Origin: Chengkuizengella sediminis
Lineage (GTDB): Bacteria > Bacillota > Bacilli > Paenibacillales > KCTC-33759
DNA: 64,000 nt
Direction: 5' to 3'
Assembly: GCF_010078385.1 (NCBI RefSeq)
Contig: NZ_SIJC01000004.1
Span: 1-64,000 of the forward strand
Below are positions 18,725-28,378 of the stretch, piece by piece. Each line of letters opens with the position of its first letter. The stretch's first letter is position 1. Position numbers and translations under genes: made by a program. The notes below the pieces were generated by a model. It was not told the origin of the DNA. It made no database searches and saw only the letters and a program-made list of their open reading frames with translations.

Positions 18725-21700
18725 AAAGAACTCATGATGAATGAGAGTAAATTTCAAAACCTATTACAATCAGAGCATGATAGCTGTGGAATCATCTGTA
18801 TTATTGAAAAGGATGGGAAACCTTCTCGTAATAATATAAAGAAAACAATTGATGCTTTGGTCATGATGGAGCATCGTTCTGGTTTTATAGAAGGAGAAGG
18901 GGATGGATGTGGGATTCTCACAGATATTCCAAGAGCACTATGGGGGAAACGATTAACTGACGCTAATTTAAACGGAAAACTAGCTTATGATCATCGTTTT
19001 ATGATCGCTCATATTTTCCTTCCTAGAAAATTAGATATTTCTGTAGCAGAAATGCAAGCACAGATCCGTGAAATGTTTAAAGCTTCAGAAGTAAATATAG
19101 TTTTAGAGCAAGAAAACGAAGTAAACAATGATGTGTTGGGGAAATATGCTCTTAATGATGAACCCACTTTTTGGCAAGTAGCTGGTATTTGTGAAAAGCC
19201 AAAAGTCAATATCAACGACCATTTATTTGAACTTCATATTGATATTGAGGATAAGTTTAACGTCCATGTTGCTTCACTAAGCTCAACTACAGCTGCATAT
19301 AAAGTCATGGGAGCAGCAAGTATCTTACCTAAATATTTCAATGATACACAAGAAGAGTTATTTGCTGCACAAGTTACTATAGGACATAATCGTTATTCTA
19401 CAAATACATTACCTAACTTTTTCCGGGTTCAGCCTTCAAGCATTTTAGGGCATAATGGTGAAATCAATACAGTCAAAAAGATGAGACATGAAGCAGAGAT
19501 GGTTAATGTTCCTTTACTTGATGGAGGTAGTGATTCACAGGATATGAATCGTACGATTGAAACTTTCATTCATCGCTTTGGATTAAGCTTGTTTGAAGCC
19601 ATGGAGCTTGTATTCCCACCGATAATTAATGAAATGAAACAGTTCAGAACAGATCTGCAAGATTTATATGTATACTACCGACAGATGTGGGGTCACTTTG
19701 CACAAGGACCAGCTGGTATCGTATCCCGTTATGAAAACGAATGTGTATTCAGCGTTGATGCTTTAGGACTTCGTCCATTATGGATGGTGGAAAGTGAAAC
19801 TTCTTTATACTTCTCATCAGAACAAGGAATCATTACTGTCGGTGAAATGGTGAATGAACCAAAACCAATTTCACCGGGTGAAAAAGTAGGTGTCAAACTT
19901 ACAGAAAATGCTCATGTAGAAGTCGTTTCTTATAGCGAAATTCAAAACATTGTATTAGAACGTGCAAAATCACGCGTTGATTTTTCCGGATTAAATAAAC
20001 ACCTTACATTTGCTTCAAGTGATCTAAACATAACATTAAATGAAGATGTAGAAGCTACAGGTAATTTATATAGTGCATTTGGTTGGGATCGCGAAGGTAT
20101 TCAAATGATTGAATCCATGTCTAAAACAGGTGCTGAGCCAATTCGTTCATTAGGTCATGATGGTCCTTTAGCTGCAATCCACTGGGAAAGACAAAACATT
20201 CCTGACTTTATTAAAGAAAGTGTTGCTGTTGTAACGAATCCAGCGATTGATCGTGATCGTGAAACTGAGCATTTTTCTACACGTGTTGTCATTGGACCTC
20301 GCCCTTCAATCTACGGTGCTATCGATGCAAAATTACGTATTGAACTACCTTCACCTATCGTATTGGAAGGAACTCTTGGTACAGACAGCTTAAGTCAATT
20401 AAATCAATTATCATTAGAACAACTCCTTGGAGAATTCCGTCAACAGGGAGAAAATAATGTAGCAGTTTTATCTCTTACTTATTCTCGTGGTACAAAATTA
20501 AAGGATGCTTTAGAAAAATTAGCTGAGGATGCAAAAAATGCGGTTCAAAACGGAGCTTCTCTATTATTATTAGATGATGTTAGAGCACATCAAAATGGTC
20601 AATTATGGTTAGATCCTCATTTATCTGTATCTAAAATTGATCTAGCTCTAAAATCTAAAGTATCAGATAAAGGAGAAAATCTTCGTCGTCAAACTAGCAT
20701 TATTTTACGCTCTGGAGCAGTAAGAAGTTTACATGACATCGCGGTTGCTGTTGGACTCGGTGCTGACCTTATTTCACCTTATATGATTTTTTCTACGGCT
20801 GCTGATAAAGAAGATGCTCCGGCTGCAAGAAAAGTGTATCTTGCACTTAAAAAAGGTTTGGAAAAGGTTATTTCTACCATTGGTACTCATGAATTACGTG
20901 GATACACACGTTTCTTCTCATCCATTGGTTTACATCCAGAGGTTGCAGAAGTTTTAGATATAGTCAATTACTTAGGAAGTGAAAAGGCTGGAAAAAGTTT
21001 TGCTGACCTTGAAAAAGAAGCTGAAGAACGTTATGAGTCTTATCATCAAGAAAAAGCAAAACCAGCGCGTAACTTCCACTTCTTCCAACGTATGTGGAAA
21101 TCTTTAAACGAAGCTGCTGATGGCTCTGCACCATATGGGGATTATGAAGAAAAACTTCGTGAGCAAGAAAAGAAAAATCCTATATCCATCCGTCACTTAG
21201 CTGATTTTGATTATGAAAAAGCAAATGAAACACATAAACCTTTAGATCCGTCAGAAGTGAATATCGGAATCGGAGATCATGATTATCCAATGTTAATCTC
21301 CTCCATGTCTTTTGGTTCACAAAATGAAACAGCCTTCCGCGCTTATGCTGAAGCTGGTAACCGCCTAAATATGATTACGATGAACGGAGAAGGCGGAGAA
21401 ATTAAAGATATGTTAGGTAAATACAAAAAAACACGTGGTGCACAAATTGCATCTGGCCGCTTTGGTGTCAATGTTGAACTTGTGAATGGTGTTGCTGTAT
21501 TAGAAGTCAAAATTGGTCAGGGTGCGAAACCTGGTGAAGGCGGGCATTTACCAGGGCAAAAGGTAAACGATAAAATTGCAGAAGCACGTAATGCTACATT
21601 TGGTTCAGATTTAATTTCACCTTCAAATAATCATGATATTTATTCAATCGAGGATTTAGCGCAAATTATTTCTGAATTAAAAGAAGCTAGTGGACGTAAA

Positions 21701-23260
21701 TGTAAAATCAGCATCAAAGTACCTGTGGTTCCTAACATTGGTACAATCGCAGTAGGGATTGCTAAAGCTGGTGCAAACATTATAACTTTATCTGGTTTTG
21801 ACGGCGGTACAGGAGCTGCTCGTGTCCATTCCTTGCAAAACGTTGGTTTACCTACGGAAATTGGTACAAAATTAGCTCATAATGCTTTGATTGAAGCAGG
21901 ACTTCGAGATAAAGTAGAAATATGGTCTGACGGTGGTATGAAATCAGGAGCGGATGTTGTAAAAATGATCATGCTTGGTGCAAATCGTTGTGGATTTGGT
22001 AGTATTGCAATGCAATCTATCGGTTGCACAACATGCCGTGGCTGTCATTTAGATACTTGTCATGTTGGAATCTCAACACAAATCGATTCACTTGAAGAAG
22101 CTGAAGAAAGAGGATTACGTCGTTTCGTACCTCGTGTGTATGATACAGCGGTAGATTCACTTGTTAGACTTTTCGGTGGTATGGGTGAAGAAATCCGTGA
22201 CATTGTTGCTAAGCTTGGATATAAAAATGCACAAGATTTAGTTGGACGTTCTGATTTATTAAAACAAATTAATTATGCTGAAAAAATGGATTTATCTGAC
22301 TTATTACGTCCTGCACCAATCCAATTTGTAGTACCATCAATGGAAGCAAATATTTCTACATCTGATATCATAGGTGTTGCAGCTGGTGCTGAAGGCCAAG
22401 AATACTTCCCAGATGCAGTATCCTTTGAAACGACAGTGGAAAAAACATGGTCTGGTGTAGTAGCGGATGCAAGAATTTTGGGAACTCGTTATTCTAGTCA
22501 TCGCGTTCGAGATCGTTATAACGGAACTTATAATGACTTACCAAAAGTAAAAATAAAAATAACGGACGGTTCTGTACCTGGTATTGGATTAGCAGCCTTT
22601 AATGCTAACGGTGTGGATATTACGGTTCAAGGTGGGTCTGAAGATGGTGTTGGTAAAATGTCATATGGTGGAAAAGTAGCGATCTTAAAATCCACAGGTA
22701 AACATGGAAAATTCATTAATGGTTCCGTCGGTAAATCATTTTGTTATGGAGCTCAAGGCGGATTGTTCATCGTTCAAGGTGACGCTGACTCTCGTGCTTG
22801 TATTCGATTATCTGGGGCAGATGTTATCTTTGGTGGAGAAATTCAACAACCTATTCAAGATGATTTAGGTGCGATATCTATTCGTGCTAATTTAAAAGGT
22901 TTTGCTTTTGAATATATGACAAACGGTCGCGCAGTTGTGTTAGGAGATCCTGGAGCTTGGATTTGTGCGGGTATGACTGGCGGTGTAATCTATCAGCGAT
23001 TAAATCCAGAAATGGGCTTTGATAAAGAAGCAATCCAGCGTCGTATCGCAACTGGAGCCAAAGTATTCATCAATCCACTTACTGATAAAAGCCACAGTGA
23101 TCTAAATGAACTGTTAAACATTTATCGTGAAGAATTAAATAACTCAGGACAATCAGAAGCTGCTGAAAAAATTAGCGCTTTGTTAGAAAATCTTGATGAG
23201 AACTTTGTGATGATTTCATCAGAAAACTTCCAAGAGATTCAAGGCATTGTAACGGAATAA
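18722..23260 (+). CDS. gltB: Glutamate synthase, large subunit
   Basis: 1512-residue glutamate synthase (NADPH or ferredoxin type) making glutamate from glutamine and 2-oxoglutarate. Order: N-terminal Ntn amidotransferase with catalytic Cys22 in HDSCGI (a short propeptide must be removed), central domain, FMN-binding synthase domain, C-terminal beta-helix. The 3Fe-4S cysteines are Cys1102, Cys1108 and Cys1113 in CTTCRGCHLDTC. The N-terminal domain reads HRSG where most homologues have HRGG/HRGA. No small subunit gene (gltD) follows, so the partner must lie elsewhere or another electron donor is used. Start choice: ATG 18722, set by the hairpin-spaced ribosome binding site; ATG 18734 or 18737 are alternatives. 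Confidence 0.95.
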   Translation: MKELMMNESKFQNLLQSEHDSCGIICIIEKDGKPSRNNIKKTIDALVMMEHRSGFIEGEGDGCGILTDIPRALWGKRLTDANLNGKLAYDHRFMIAHIFLPRKLDISVAEMQAQIREMFKASEVNIVLEQENEVNNDVLGKYALNDEPTFWQVAGICEKPKVNINDHLFELHIDIEDKFNVHVASLSSTTAAYKVMGAASILPKYFNDTQEELFAAQVTIGHNRYSTNTLPNFFRVQPSSILGHNGEINTVKKMRHEAEMVNVPLLDGGSDSQDMNRTIETFIHRFGLSLFEAMELVFPPIINEMKQFRTDLQDLYVYYRQMWGHFAQGPAGIVSRYENECVFSVDALGLRPLWMVESETSLYFSSEQGIITVGEMVNEPKPISPGEKVGVKLTENAHVEVVSYSEIQNIVLERAKSRVDFSGLNKHLTFASSDLNITLNEDVEATGNLYSAFGWDREGIQMIESMSKTGAEPIRSLGHDGPLAAIHWERQNIPDFIKESVAVVTNPAIDRDRETEHFSTRVVIGPRPSIYGAIDAKLRIELPSPIVLEGTLGTDSLSQLNQLSLEQLLGEFRQQGENNVAVLSLTYSRGTKLKDALEKLAEDAKNAVQNGASLLLLDDVRAHQNGQLWLDPHLSVSKIDLALKSKVSDKGENLRRQTSIILRSGAVRSLHDIAVAVGLGADLISPYMIFSTAADKEDAPAARKVYLALKKGLEKVISTIGTHELRGYTRFFSSIGLHPEVAEVLDIVNYLGSEKAGKSFADLEKEAEERYESYHQEKAKPARNFHFFQRMWKSLNEAADGSAPYGDYEEKLREQEKKNPISIRHLADFDYEKANETHKPLDPSEVNIGIGDHDYPMLISSMSFGSQNETAFRAYAEAGNRLNMITMNGEGGEIKDMLGKYKKTRGAQIASGRFGVNVELVNGVAVLEVKIGQGAKPGEGGHLPGQKVNDKIAEARNATFGSDLISPSNNHDIYSIEDLAQIISELKEASGRKCKISIKVPVVPNIGTIAVGIAKAGANIITLSGFDGGTGAARVHSLQNVGLPTEIGTKLAHNALIEAGLRDKVEIWSDGGMKSGADVVKMIMLGANRCGFGSIAMQSIGCTTCRGCHLDTCHVGISTQIDSLEEAEERGLRRFVPRVYDTAVDSLVRLFGGMGEEIRDIVAKLGYKNAQDLVGRSDLLKQINYAEKMDLSDLLRPAPIQFVVPSMEANISTSDIIGVAAGAEGQEYFPDAVSFETTVEKTWSGVVADARILGTRYSSHRVRDRYNGTYNDLPKVKIKITDGSVPGIGLAAFNANGVDITVQGGSEDGVGKMSYGGKVAILKSTGKHGKFINGSVGKSFCYGAQGGLFIVQGDADSRACIRLSGADVIFGGEIQQPIQDDLGAISIRANLKGFAFEYMTNGRAVVLGDPGAWICAGMTGGVIYQRLNPEMGFDKEAIQRRIATGAKVFINPLTDKSHSDLNELLNIYREELNNSGQSEAAEKISALLENLDENFVMISSENFQEIQGIVTE

Positions 23261-23285
23261 AATCACTAAAGTACGGTTATTGATA

Positions 23286-23340
23286 AGAGGCGATCCATTT
23301 GATCGCCTCTTTGCATATTTTATATAAAGCTAAAATATGC
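23286..23340 (+). terminator. gltB terminator, two hairpins
   Basis: AGAGGCGATC-CATTT-GATCGCCTCT (23286-23310) followed by TTT, then a second perfect inverted repeat GCATATTTTA/TAAAATATGC (23313-23322/23331-23340). Together they separate gltB from the converging accessory genes. Confidence 0.75.
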
Positions 23341-23373
23341 AAATCACCAAGATGACTATTACCATATAGTTAG

Positions 23374-23739
23374 TTAAACAGTACTTAGTTTTTCAATCGC
23401 TTGTTTCTCATTAGTCAAAAAGAATAAATCCTTACCATTGTTACTCTCATTAATAAAATCTTTTAAACTATGACTTGAATACACAGAAAAATCACCCACT
23501 ATTGCAATTTTCATTCGATAATTAATAAACTTTTGTAATATTTCTCCTGCAAGTTGTGTTCTTAAGTTAAAAAAATTCTCACATAATGCTGATTTATTCA
23601 ATATTACACGATTACAACCTGTTTCATAGTTTATAGTTGCGATAAAATCCAATGCTGACTGAACATCCGTTATCAATATTTCACTACTATTTACAATGGC
23701 AATATCTGCATCTTTCTCTTTTATCGTAGTTATTTGCAT
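23374..23739 (-). CDS. DUF4180 domain protein
   Basis: 121 residues of the uncharacterised DUF4180 family, with the family core ILITDVQSALDF, an ILNKSAL segment and the C-terminal NEKQAIEKLS. Cytoplasmic, no membrane segment. Start supported by GGAGGGAAACT directly upstream. It is the last gene of a minus-strand group (DUF4180 copy 2, SUMF1-like, GNAT, DUF4180 copy 1). The second copy at 24999-25273 is closely related but damaged, indicating a recent duplication. Confidence 0.85.
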   Translation of the reverse strand: MQITTIKEKDADIAIVNSSEILITDVQSALDFIATINYETGCNRVILNKSALCENFFNLRTQLAGEILQKFINYRMKIAIVGDFSVYSSHSLKDFINESNNGKDLFFLTNEKQAIEKLSTV

Positions 23740-23782
23740 AGTTTCCCTCCGACGAAATAATAATCTTTTGTTAGGAATGAAA

Positions 23783-24238
23783 TCATAACTCCTTTGTCAT
23801 ATATACACTATTTGGGTCCTCAGTGTAATCTTCAAACGGCTTGCAATGTTGAAATCCAAAGCTTTCATAAAGCTTCAGAGCGGGACCAAAAGTATCTATT
23901 GGACCTGTTTCTAAACTTATTCGTGAATAGCCGCGTCGCTTAGCTTCTTCAATTAAGTATTCAAGAAGTCGTTTAGCAACACCTTTTCTTAAATGTAAGG
24001 ATGAAGTTCTCATTGATTTTATCTCTACATGTTGTTCACTAAGTTCTTTAAGTGCTCCGCAACCAACTAATTCCTCTTGTTCCCATGCACTCCAGAATGT
24101 AATATCTGACTGTTTTAACTCCTCAAGGTTTAGAGCATGATTACTTTCTGGTTGGGAATTTAGTGCCATACTGTGAAGATGTTCCCCTACTAATTCAATC
24201 ACCTCAGATCTAGTTAAATCATCTATTTTAATATTCAA
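23783..24238 (-). CDS. GNAT-family N-acetyltransferase
   Basis: 151 residues from a TTG start at 24238, chosen because CTCCTT (plus orientation, 24247-24252) gives an AAGGAG eight nt upstream; the longer GTG reading would overlap that site. The GNAT core shows motif A in RKGVAKRLLEYLIEEAKRRGYSRI-like order (acetyl-CoA pyrophosphate loop near residues 95-105) and the LYESFGF C-terminal motif. Acyl acceptor unknown; related GNATs acetylate small molecules or toxins. It lies 44 bp upstream of the DUF4180 gene on the same strand. Confidence 0.88.
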   Translation of the reverse strand: MNIKIDDLTRSEVIELVGEHLHSMALNSQPESNHALNLEELKQSDITFWSAWEQEELVGCGALKELSEQHVEIKSMRTSSLHLRKGVAKRLLEYLIEEAKRRGYSRISLETGPIDTFGPALKLYESFGFQHCKPFEDYTEDPNSVYMTKEL

Positions 24239-24281
24239 ATAAATCACTCCTTAGTCTATTATAATTATCTATTTCAATTAT

Positions 24282-24962
24282 TTAAAAAGACTTCGCAAGT
24301 CGGAATCCAAGGTCGTCTATACCAAACGATGGATGGCTGCGACGACGACACGAAGCCCCACAACCCCTAGCCGGATCGTACCAACCCCCACCCCGAAAAA
24401 CTCGGTAAGAACCATATACTTTTTCATCATATAAATCCCAACACCACTCCCAAACATTCCCTAACATATCATACAAACCCCATGCATTCGGTTCCTTTCT
24501 TCCTACTTCATGGGTTTTACCATCTGAATTTTCATAATACCAGGCAATCTTATCAATCTCTCCGTATCTATATTGAGCAGTTCCTGCTCTACATGCATAC
24601 TCCCACTCAGCTTCTGTAGGGAGACGGTAGCCATCTGATTCCCAATCACAGATGATAATTCCACCATCATTACTTGTAGAATAACACTCTCTCAATCCAG
24701 CTTTCTGAGAAAGTAGATTACAAAAAGAAATTGCATTATTCCACGAAACATTCTCAACAGGTTTTTGATCTCCTTTAAAAGAAATAGGTGATTTTTCAGT
24801 AATGGCATAATACAAATCCTTGGTTACAGGATATTTAGCAAGAAGAAAGGAGTTTATTTCGACCTTCCATTTATTTTTTATTCTATCGTCTCTTAATTCT
24901 ATTTCTCCACCTGGAATTTTTACCATTCCATTAACAATATGGCTAGTAATTTCATTAGACAC
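24282..24962 (-). CDS. SUMF1/FGE-sulfatase-domain protein
   Basis: 226 residues with the formylglycine-generating-enzyme fold: PVENVSWNNAISFC, YRLPTEAEWEYACR, GLYDMLGNVWEW and the C-terminal FRGGGWYD and GFRLAK. The paired active-site cysteines of true sulfatase-activating enzymes (CxxxxC in the RGGS region) are not in place, so this is probably one of the many non-FGE members of unknown role. GTG start with GGAGGTAGGTAGA upstream. No sulfatase gene is nearby. Confidence 0.85.
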   Translation of the reverse strand: MSNEITSHIVNGMVKIPGGEIELRDDRIKNKWKVEINSFLLAKYPVTKDLYYAITEKSPISFKGDQKPVENVSWNNAISFCNLLSQKAGLRECYSTSNDGGIIICDWESDGYRLPTEAEWEYACRAGTAQYRYGEIDKIAWYYENSDGKTHEVGRKEPNAWGLYDMLGNVWEWCWDLYDEKVYGSYRVFRGGGWYDPARGCGASCRRRSHPSFGIDDLGFRLAKSF

Positions 24963-24998
24963 TCTACCTACCTCCCAATTTACTACTCATATGGTGAG

Positions 24999-25273
24999 TT
25001 AACCAGTGCTCAGTTTTTCAATAGCCTGTTTTGTATTGCAATTTTCATTTGATAATTAATAAACTTTTGTAATATCTCCCCAGCAAGTTTTGTTTTTAAG
25101 TTGAAAAATTCCTCACATAGTGCTGATTTATTTAAAATTATGCAATTACAGCCTGCTTCATAGTTTACTGTTGCCATAAAATCCAATGCCGACTGAACAT
25201 CAGTTATCAGAACATCACTGCTATTTACAATGGCTATTTCTGCATCATTCTCTTTTACTCTAGTAATTTTCAT
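24999..25273 (-). pseudogene. DUF4180 copy 2, internal deletion and frameshift
   Basis: Starts at ATG 25273 (GGAGGACGATT upstream) and matches the copy at 23374-23739 for about 78 residues up to MKIAI. There about 85-90 nt are missing and the reading frame shifts: the expected ending KQAIEKLST is still readable in another frame to a TAA at 24999, while the actual frame stops at 25010. So the gene is a partial duplicate broken by a non-triplet internal deletion near 25037. A truncated 87-residue product could still be made. Confidence 0.8.
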
Positions 25274-25321
25274 AATCGTCCTCCAAAGAATAAATAATCT
25301 ATAAAACAATGAAAGCTCCAA

Positions 25322-25658
25322 AGTTTTTCATATTTAATCCGCGCAAAGTTTCGCAGGCATACAAATAATTATGTGTCTCATCTTTTACTTAAGAAGTATT
25401 TACCCTAATCATTTCTACAAACTAAAACTAAATCCTCCTCCACAAAGATAACCTTAATTGAAAAACACCCTTCTTCGAGAAGAGCGCACCAGCTTGCTAA
25501 ACGTTAACCAGCGATTTTATCATTACTTACCTCATTTCCAATAAACTCATATTTACATATTTGTAATTATTGGGGTTATTTAGGAGGTTTTTAGATTATT
25601 TTATCGAATAATAACTTTAGATTAAATAACATTAAGTGAAGAAAGAGGTAAATTAAAA
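25322..25658. other. Intergenic region with a dispersed hairpin repeat
   Basis: No gene can be supported. Positions 25465-25500 hold one copy of a short hairpin repeat also found at 46652-46685. The rest is AT-rich and must contain the promoter of the secreted Vps62-like gene. Confidence 0.5.
25465..25500 (+). repeat. Dispersed short hairpin repeat, copy 1
   Basis: ACACCCTTCTTCGAGAAGAG followed by CGCACCAGCTTGCTAA. The CTTCTTCGAGAAG core is self-complementary. Copy 2 at 46652-46685 differs at only a few positions; a looser relative is at 41486-41526. Confidence 0.6.
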
Positions 25659-26651
25659 ATGAAAAAAATATTGGCTATCATTTTTATTAATTCGATGTCT
25701 AATTTTGCTTCAATGGCAAAGAAAAGTGCAAAAATTGGATTATTACTTTTATTAATCACGACTGTTAGTTCTCTACTATTTATTACAGATACTTCAGCTG
25801 AAGAATTGACAACTGATGAAAAATTAGAAATATTAACGAAGTTCGCACCTAGAATATGGATGGATGAGAATGAAAGATATTTCCCTTCTTCAGTTGAATG
25901 GATGTTTCCATATGTGGAGAGGTATATTCCATCTGGTGAAAATAAATACTGGCTGAAGTCGAAAGAAGCATTATCCAGTCCATCAGACCGGCTTAGTTAT
26001 TTTAATGGAGATTTAAACTCCGCAAAGATATATTCTTATTGGGTCGATAAAGAGAATGGCGTAACGGATATTACCTATTGGGTTTTCTATCCATACAATA
26101 GAGGGAAATCTATTATAGATACAATTTGGGGTAACCATGTTGGTGATTGGGAGCATATTTCTATTAGATTGAATGAGTCATACGAGCCGGAGCAAATTTA
26201 TCTTCCATCTCATAACTTTGGAGAACTATATTCTTGGAATGAAATTGAGAAGGTTGAGAACACTCACCCTATAGTTTATTCTGCATGGGGTTCACATGGA
26301 CATTGGAAAGATCCTGGCGTACATACGTATAAGGATTTATGGATTTTAGGGAAATTACAGGACATCACTAGTGCAGGGGTTGCTTGGGACACTTGGAAGA
26401 GTGTTGATGCATATGACTATCACCAAAAAGAAGGTTTATCAGGACAAGAATGGCCATTATGGATGAATGATGATTTTACATATACAGTACCAGGTATGGA
26501 TCCTTCTGATCCAGCAAGTGGGGCTATATATAGATGGGGAAATGAAGCTGATGGTTGTGATTTTGAATTTATAGCTGGAGAGTGTCGTCTAAATAATGGT
26601 CCAAGTGGTGTTGTGAATAGGAGTATATTTACTTCACCAGATTTACAATAA
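25659..26651 (+). CDS. Secreted Vps62-family protein
   Basis: 330 residues with a long positively charged N-terminus, hydrophobic segment at about 28-42 and likely signal peptidase site after DTSA (about residue 46). The mature part has the Vps62 (vacuolar protein sorting-associated 62) signatures GNHVGDWEH and AWGSHGHW, rich in Trp and Tyr. In fungi and bacteria these domains occur in secreted proteins of unknown activity, some linked to pore-forming or insecticidal proteins. Stand-alone gene with a terminator at 26744-26782. The start is not certain: AAGAGG lies 10 nt upstream, and Met14 and Met19 are alternatives. Confidence 0.75.
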   Translation: MKKILAIIFINSMSNFASMAKKSAKIGLLLLLITTVSSLLFITDTSAEELTTDEKLEILTKFAPRIWMDENERYFPSSVEWMFPYVERYIPSGENKYWLKSKEALSSPSDRLSYFNGDLNSAKIYSYWVDKENGVTDITYWVFYPYNRGKSIIDTIWGNHVGDWEHISIRLNESYEPEQIYLPSHNFGELYSWNEIEKVENTHPIVYSAWGSHGHWKDPGVHTYKDLWILGKLQDITSAGVAWDTWKSVDAYDYHQKEGLSGQEWPLWMNDDFTYTVPGMDPSDPASGAIYRWGNEADGCDFEFIAGECRLNNGPSGVVNRSIFTSPDLQ

Positions 26652-26743
26652 AAAGCATGGGAAATCCATTTCCATCAGGATCTGTCGATTGGGAAGGGAG
26701 AATTCAAAAGGTAGCTTAGTAAAAGAATTTTAAAGTTAGATTC

Positions 26744-26782
26744 AGAAGAAGCACACCACTAAGAGGTTGCTTCTTCTTGTTT
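26744..26782 (+). terminator. Terminator of the Vps62-like gene
   Basis: AGAAGAAGCA (26744-26753) pairs with TGCTTCTTCT (26768-26777), followed by TGTTTATT. Located 90 nt after the stop. Confidence 0.65.
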
Positions 26783-26877
26783 ATTCTATAACTTATGATA
26801 CAACTCACTAATGGTAATAAATCCATCCAAACAAAGGTACGACACGAAGTTGCCAACTCAGGTCGTAATATTCAAGT

Positions 26878-27285
26878 TCATGAAGCTGGTTTAGGCCACT
26901 TCCATGCATACCATATAATTGCCAATAGTCCGATAATTTGTATCGTTACAAAAAATATATCATCAAGATCTGCTACGCCATTATCTATAATAACCACAAT
27001 CATTAGTACACTTGCAATGCTGTTTGCCCAGAAATTCACTTTATATTTCAATACTCGTGACAGGAGAACCATAGCAATCGGAATCTCCACCAGTATTCCA
27101 AATATCAACAGTAATTCTTCAGTTATTAAAACCCCATCTACAGTTCCTGTCATAATCTCTTCCAGAAATCCAGTTCTAAAGAACCCATGAATATCCCTAA
27201 AAATTATATTTAAAAATACAAATATCCATAGTGTTGAAAGCGTAGCTCTCCAATTCAGCTCGATAATCTTATTATCAGCATTCAT
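26878..27285 (-). CDS. DUF6326-type four-helix membrane protein
   Basis: 135 residues with four predicted membrane segments and short loops; resembles the DUF6326 family of small membrane proteins of unknown role. Start supported by AAAGGAGTAGAAAA. It is 32 bp downstream of the dehydrogenase gene on the same strand and thus probably under the same TetR-controlled promoter. Confidence 0.7.
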   Translation of the reverse strand: MNADNKIIELNWRATLSTLWIFVFLNIIFRDIHGFFRTGFLEEIMTGTVDGVLITEELLLIFGILVEIPIAMVLLSRVLKYKVNFWANSIASVLMIVVIIDNGVADLDDIFFVTIQIIGLLAIIWYAWKWPKPAS

Positions 27286-27317
27286 TTTTCTACTCCTTTC
27301 ATTATAAATAACTTCGC

Positions 27318-28295
27318 TTACGCTACGGTTATGATTACTTTCCCTCTTGCGCGCCCAGTTTCAAGATATGTGATAGCTTTGTCAGTCTCACTTAAGGAAT
27401 AATATCTATCAATGACTGGTACGACTTTCTCTGCTTCAAGTAATTCTTTTAGAAAAAGCAAATCTTCTTTGTTAGTGTGGACAGTTTTCATCATACCTAT
27501 TTTTTTACTGCCAGTTTTGGAAATCCTTCCTCCTTTCCATGAAATCTCAAATAAACGAGCCATGTTCGTAAATCCAGCTACGGCACAACTTCCTTTTTCT
27601 TTCAATGCCCTCTCTAAGTCTGAAACCGAGTGATTTCCCACAGCATCAAAAATTAGATCATATTGCTTACCGTTTCTAGTGAAATCTTCCTTCGTATAAT
27701 CAATAACATGATCTGCTCCAATTGAGGACACCATATCTAAATTACGCGTGCTGCACACACTGGTAACTTCAGTCCCGATTGCTTTCGCAATCTGTACCGC
27801 AAATGTACCCACACCTCCTGATGCACCATTAATCAAAACCTTCTGACCTGATTGAATTTGTCCTTCGTTGCGAAGACCTTGCAAAGCAGTGAGGGCTGCT
27901 AATGGGACGGCGGCTGCTGCCTTAAAGGACAGGTTACTAGGTTTCATTGCCAATGCACTTTCAGGAACAGATACATACTCGGCAAAACCGCCCAATCCTG
28001 TCTCGAATTTCTCTCCAAATACTTCATCACCAACCTCAAATTGTGTTACATTGCTACCAACTGCTTCAACCCGTCCTGCGATATCCGCTCCAAGTCGTGT
28101 ATTTTTAGGTTTTAGAAGTCCATTTGCCAAACGAGCTAAGTATGGCTTAGCTCTCATCAAACGCCAATCAAGTGGATTTGCGGAAGATGCAACAACTTTT
28201 ACCAGCACTTCATTTTCTTTTGGACTGGGTTTTTCGACTTTCTTAAGTTGAAGAACATCTGACGATCCATATTTTGTGAATACAATGGCTTTCAT
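27318..28295 (-). CDS. Zinc-independent MDR-family NAD(P)-dependent oxidoreductase
   Basis: 325 residues of the quinone oxidoreductase branch of the medium-chain dehydrogenase/reductase superfamily: GroES-like half with PLDWRLMRA and GADIAGRVEAVG, then a Rossmann half with NGASGGVGTFAVQIAK. The catalytic zinc ligands of alcohol dehydrogenases are absent. Probably reduces quinones or reactive carbonyls. Divergent from the TetR gene with two palindromic operators over the shared promoters, so it is the likely target. Start has AAGGAGGAAACTC upstream. A related gene of similar size is at 42650-43603. Confidence 0.9.
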   Translation of the reverse strand: MKAIVFTKYGSSDVLQLKKVEKPSPKENEVLVKVVASSANPLDWRLMRAKPYLARLANGLLKPKNTRLGADIAGRVEAVGSNVTQFEVGDEVFGEKFETGLGGFAEYVSVPESALAMKPSNLSFKAAAAVPLAALTALQGLRNEGQIQSGQKVLINGASGGVGTFAVQIAKAIGTEVTSVCSTRNLDMVSSIGADHVIDYTKEDFTRNGKQYDLIFDAVGNHSVSDLERALKEKGSCAVAGFTNMARLFEISWKGGRISKTGSKKIGMMKTVHTNKEDLLFLKELLEAEKVVPVIDRYYSLSETDKAITYLETGRARGKVIITVA

Positions 28296-28378
28296 GAGTT
28301 TCCTCCTTCATTTATGTCTTTCATTTTTGATTTCATAACTAACATCATAAGGTAGTCTTGAAATTTTTTCCTGATTAT

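Noticed and set aside
24282-24962. Considered a true formylglycine-generating enzyme
   Set aside because: The active-site cysteine pair is missing and there is no sulfatase gene in the window, so only the domain family is called.
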